The notes under the pieces: generated by a model
The model's input: the letters and a program-made list of their open reading frames with translations, nothing else
The model's database searches: none
Told to the model about the DNA's origin: nothing
Assembly: GCA_900552875.1 (NCBI GenBank)
Contig: USCS01000026.1
Span: 1 to 12,806 of the forward strand
Reading direction: 5' to 3'
DNA from: an uncultured Collinsella sp.
GTDB lineage: Bacteria; Actinomycetota; Coriobacteriia; Coriobacteriales; Coriobacteriaceae
Length of the DNA stretch: 12,806 nucleotides
Part shown: positions 12,256 through 12,806 of the stretch, piece after piece
Numbering within the stretch: the stretch's first letter is position 1
How the letters are laid out: each line of letters starts with the position of its first letter
Made by a program: the position numbers and the translations under genes

Positions 12256-12777
12256 ATGGAGACTATCGAAGCACTCATTCACCGTCGCAGCTGCCGCAAC
12301 TACAGCGATCGTCCCGTCGAGGCCGAAAAGCTTGCACGTATTATCGAAGCCGGCCAATATGCACCGAGCGGCATGGGCCGCCAGCCGGTGACGTTTGTCG
12401 CCGTCACCGACCCCGCGACCATCGAGCGTCTCTCACAGCTCAACGCCCAGGTCATGGACAGCAACAGCGACCCCTTCTATGGCGCCAAGACCGTTGTGGT
12501 GGTGCTGGTTGACCGCAGCGTGCCCACACATCTGGAAGACGGCTCGCTCGCCATGGGCAACTTGCTCAACGCCGCCTATGCACTGGGTGTCGATTCGTGC
12601 TGGATTCACCGCGCGCATGAGGTCTTTGACTCGCCCGAGGGCCTGGAGCTGCTGGCCAGCTGGGGCCTGCCCGCCGACGGCAGCCTGCGCGGTGTCGGTA
12701 ACTGCATTCTTGGCTACGCCGAGGACACGCTACCCGAGCCCAAACCCCGCCGCGACAACATCATCTACGTAAGGTAA
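12256..12777 (+). CDS. Nitroreductase-family FMN oxidoreductase
   Basis: The 173-residue protein belongs to the nitroreductase fold. It has the N-terminal FMN-phosphate motif RRSCRNYSDRPV (10-21), the APSGMGRQP segment (36-44), SLAMGNLLNAAYALGVDSCWIHR (96-118) and the closing GYAEDTLPEPKPRR motif (152-165). Such enzymes are usually flavin-bound homodimers in the cytosol that use NAD(P)H to reduce nitroaromatics, quinones or other electron acceptors; the physiological substrate is not predictable. The length is at the short end for the family, as in the compact members of anaerobes. ATG 12256 has AAGGAG five bases upstream. It is a single gene, followed directly by a terminator stem. Confidence 0.9.
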   Translation: METIEALIHRRSCRNYSDRPVEAEKLARIIEAGQYAPSGMGRQPVTFVAVTDPATIERLSQLNAQVMDSNSDPFYGAKTVVVVLVDRSVPTHLEDGSLAMGNLLNAAYALGVDSCWIHRAHEVFDSPEGLELLASWGLPADGSLRGVGNCILGYAEDTLPEPKPRRDNIIYVR

Positions 12778-12783
12778 TTAGTT

Positions 12784-12805
12784 CCGCCGTTCTACCGAAC
12801 GGCGG
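12784..12805 (+). terminator. Terminator stem after the nitroreductase gene (window edge)
   Basis: CCGCCGTTC (12784-12792) pairs perfectly with GAACGGCGG (12797-12805) around a TACC loop, starting six bases after the stop codon. Any T-run would lie beyond the end of the window, so intrinsic termination is likely but not fully visible. Confidence 0.75.
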
Positions 12806-12806
12806 G

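Overview
The window looks like chromosomal DNA of a high-GC actinobacterium, most likely class Coriobacteriia (Collinsella or a close relative). I base this on the GC-rich codon use, the gene families and the style of the intergenic elements. It is an impression, not a database match. No phage, insertion sequence, CRISPR array or plasmid gene is visible, and the genes are mostly housekeeping or accessory-metabolic.

Layout, left to right. (1) 1-51 is the probable 3' end of a + strand gene, followed by a terminator. (2) 96-471 has no convincing gene but holds unusual structure: two diverged inverted copies of a ~59-bp element sharing an exact 15-mer, a short direct repeat, and a long hairpin four bases after the next gene's stop. 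(3) 472-2253 (-) encodes one polypeptide joining a TadA-type tRNA adenosine deaminase to a glycerate kinase. (4) tRNA-Ser(UGA) is at 2305-2394 (+). (5) A TetR-type regulator (-) is divergent from lemA (+), with a palindrome over the likely lemA promoter. (6) 3746-4224 is a gene-free stretch with two terminators and two sets of inverted repeats. (7) ilvE (-), a DedA-family membrane protein (-) and, divergent from it, cysE (+) follow. (8) 7257-11489 (-) is an operon of a MarR-type regulator and the two halves of a heterodimeric ABC exporter, with a good promoter carrying two copies of an operator-like repeat. (9) A 96-residue protein of unknown function (-) is divergent from a nitroreductase-family gene (+), whose terminator stem closes the window.

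How the genes fit together. The MarR/ABC operon is a self-contained, probably autoregulated efflux module in which each NBD carries half of the degenerate ATP site. ilvE and cysE are single-gene amino-acid metabolism units. The TadA-glycerate kinase fusion links tRNA wobble editing to glycerate metabolism in one chain, with no obvious reason.

The most original signals are the inverted element pair at 166-345, the TadA-glycerate kinase fusion, the paired repeats at the marR promoter, and the small unknown gene with a palindrome at its promoter. None amounts to a demonstrated new system.
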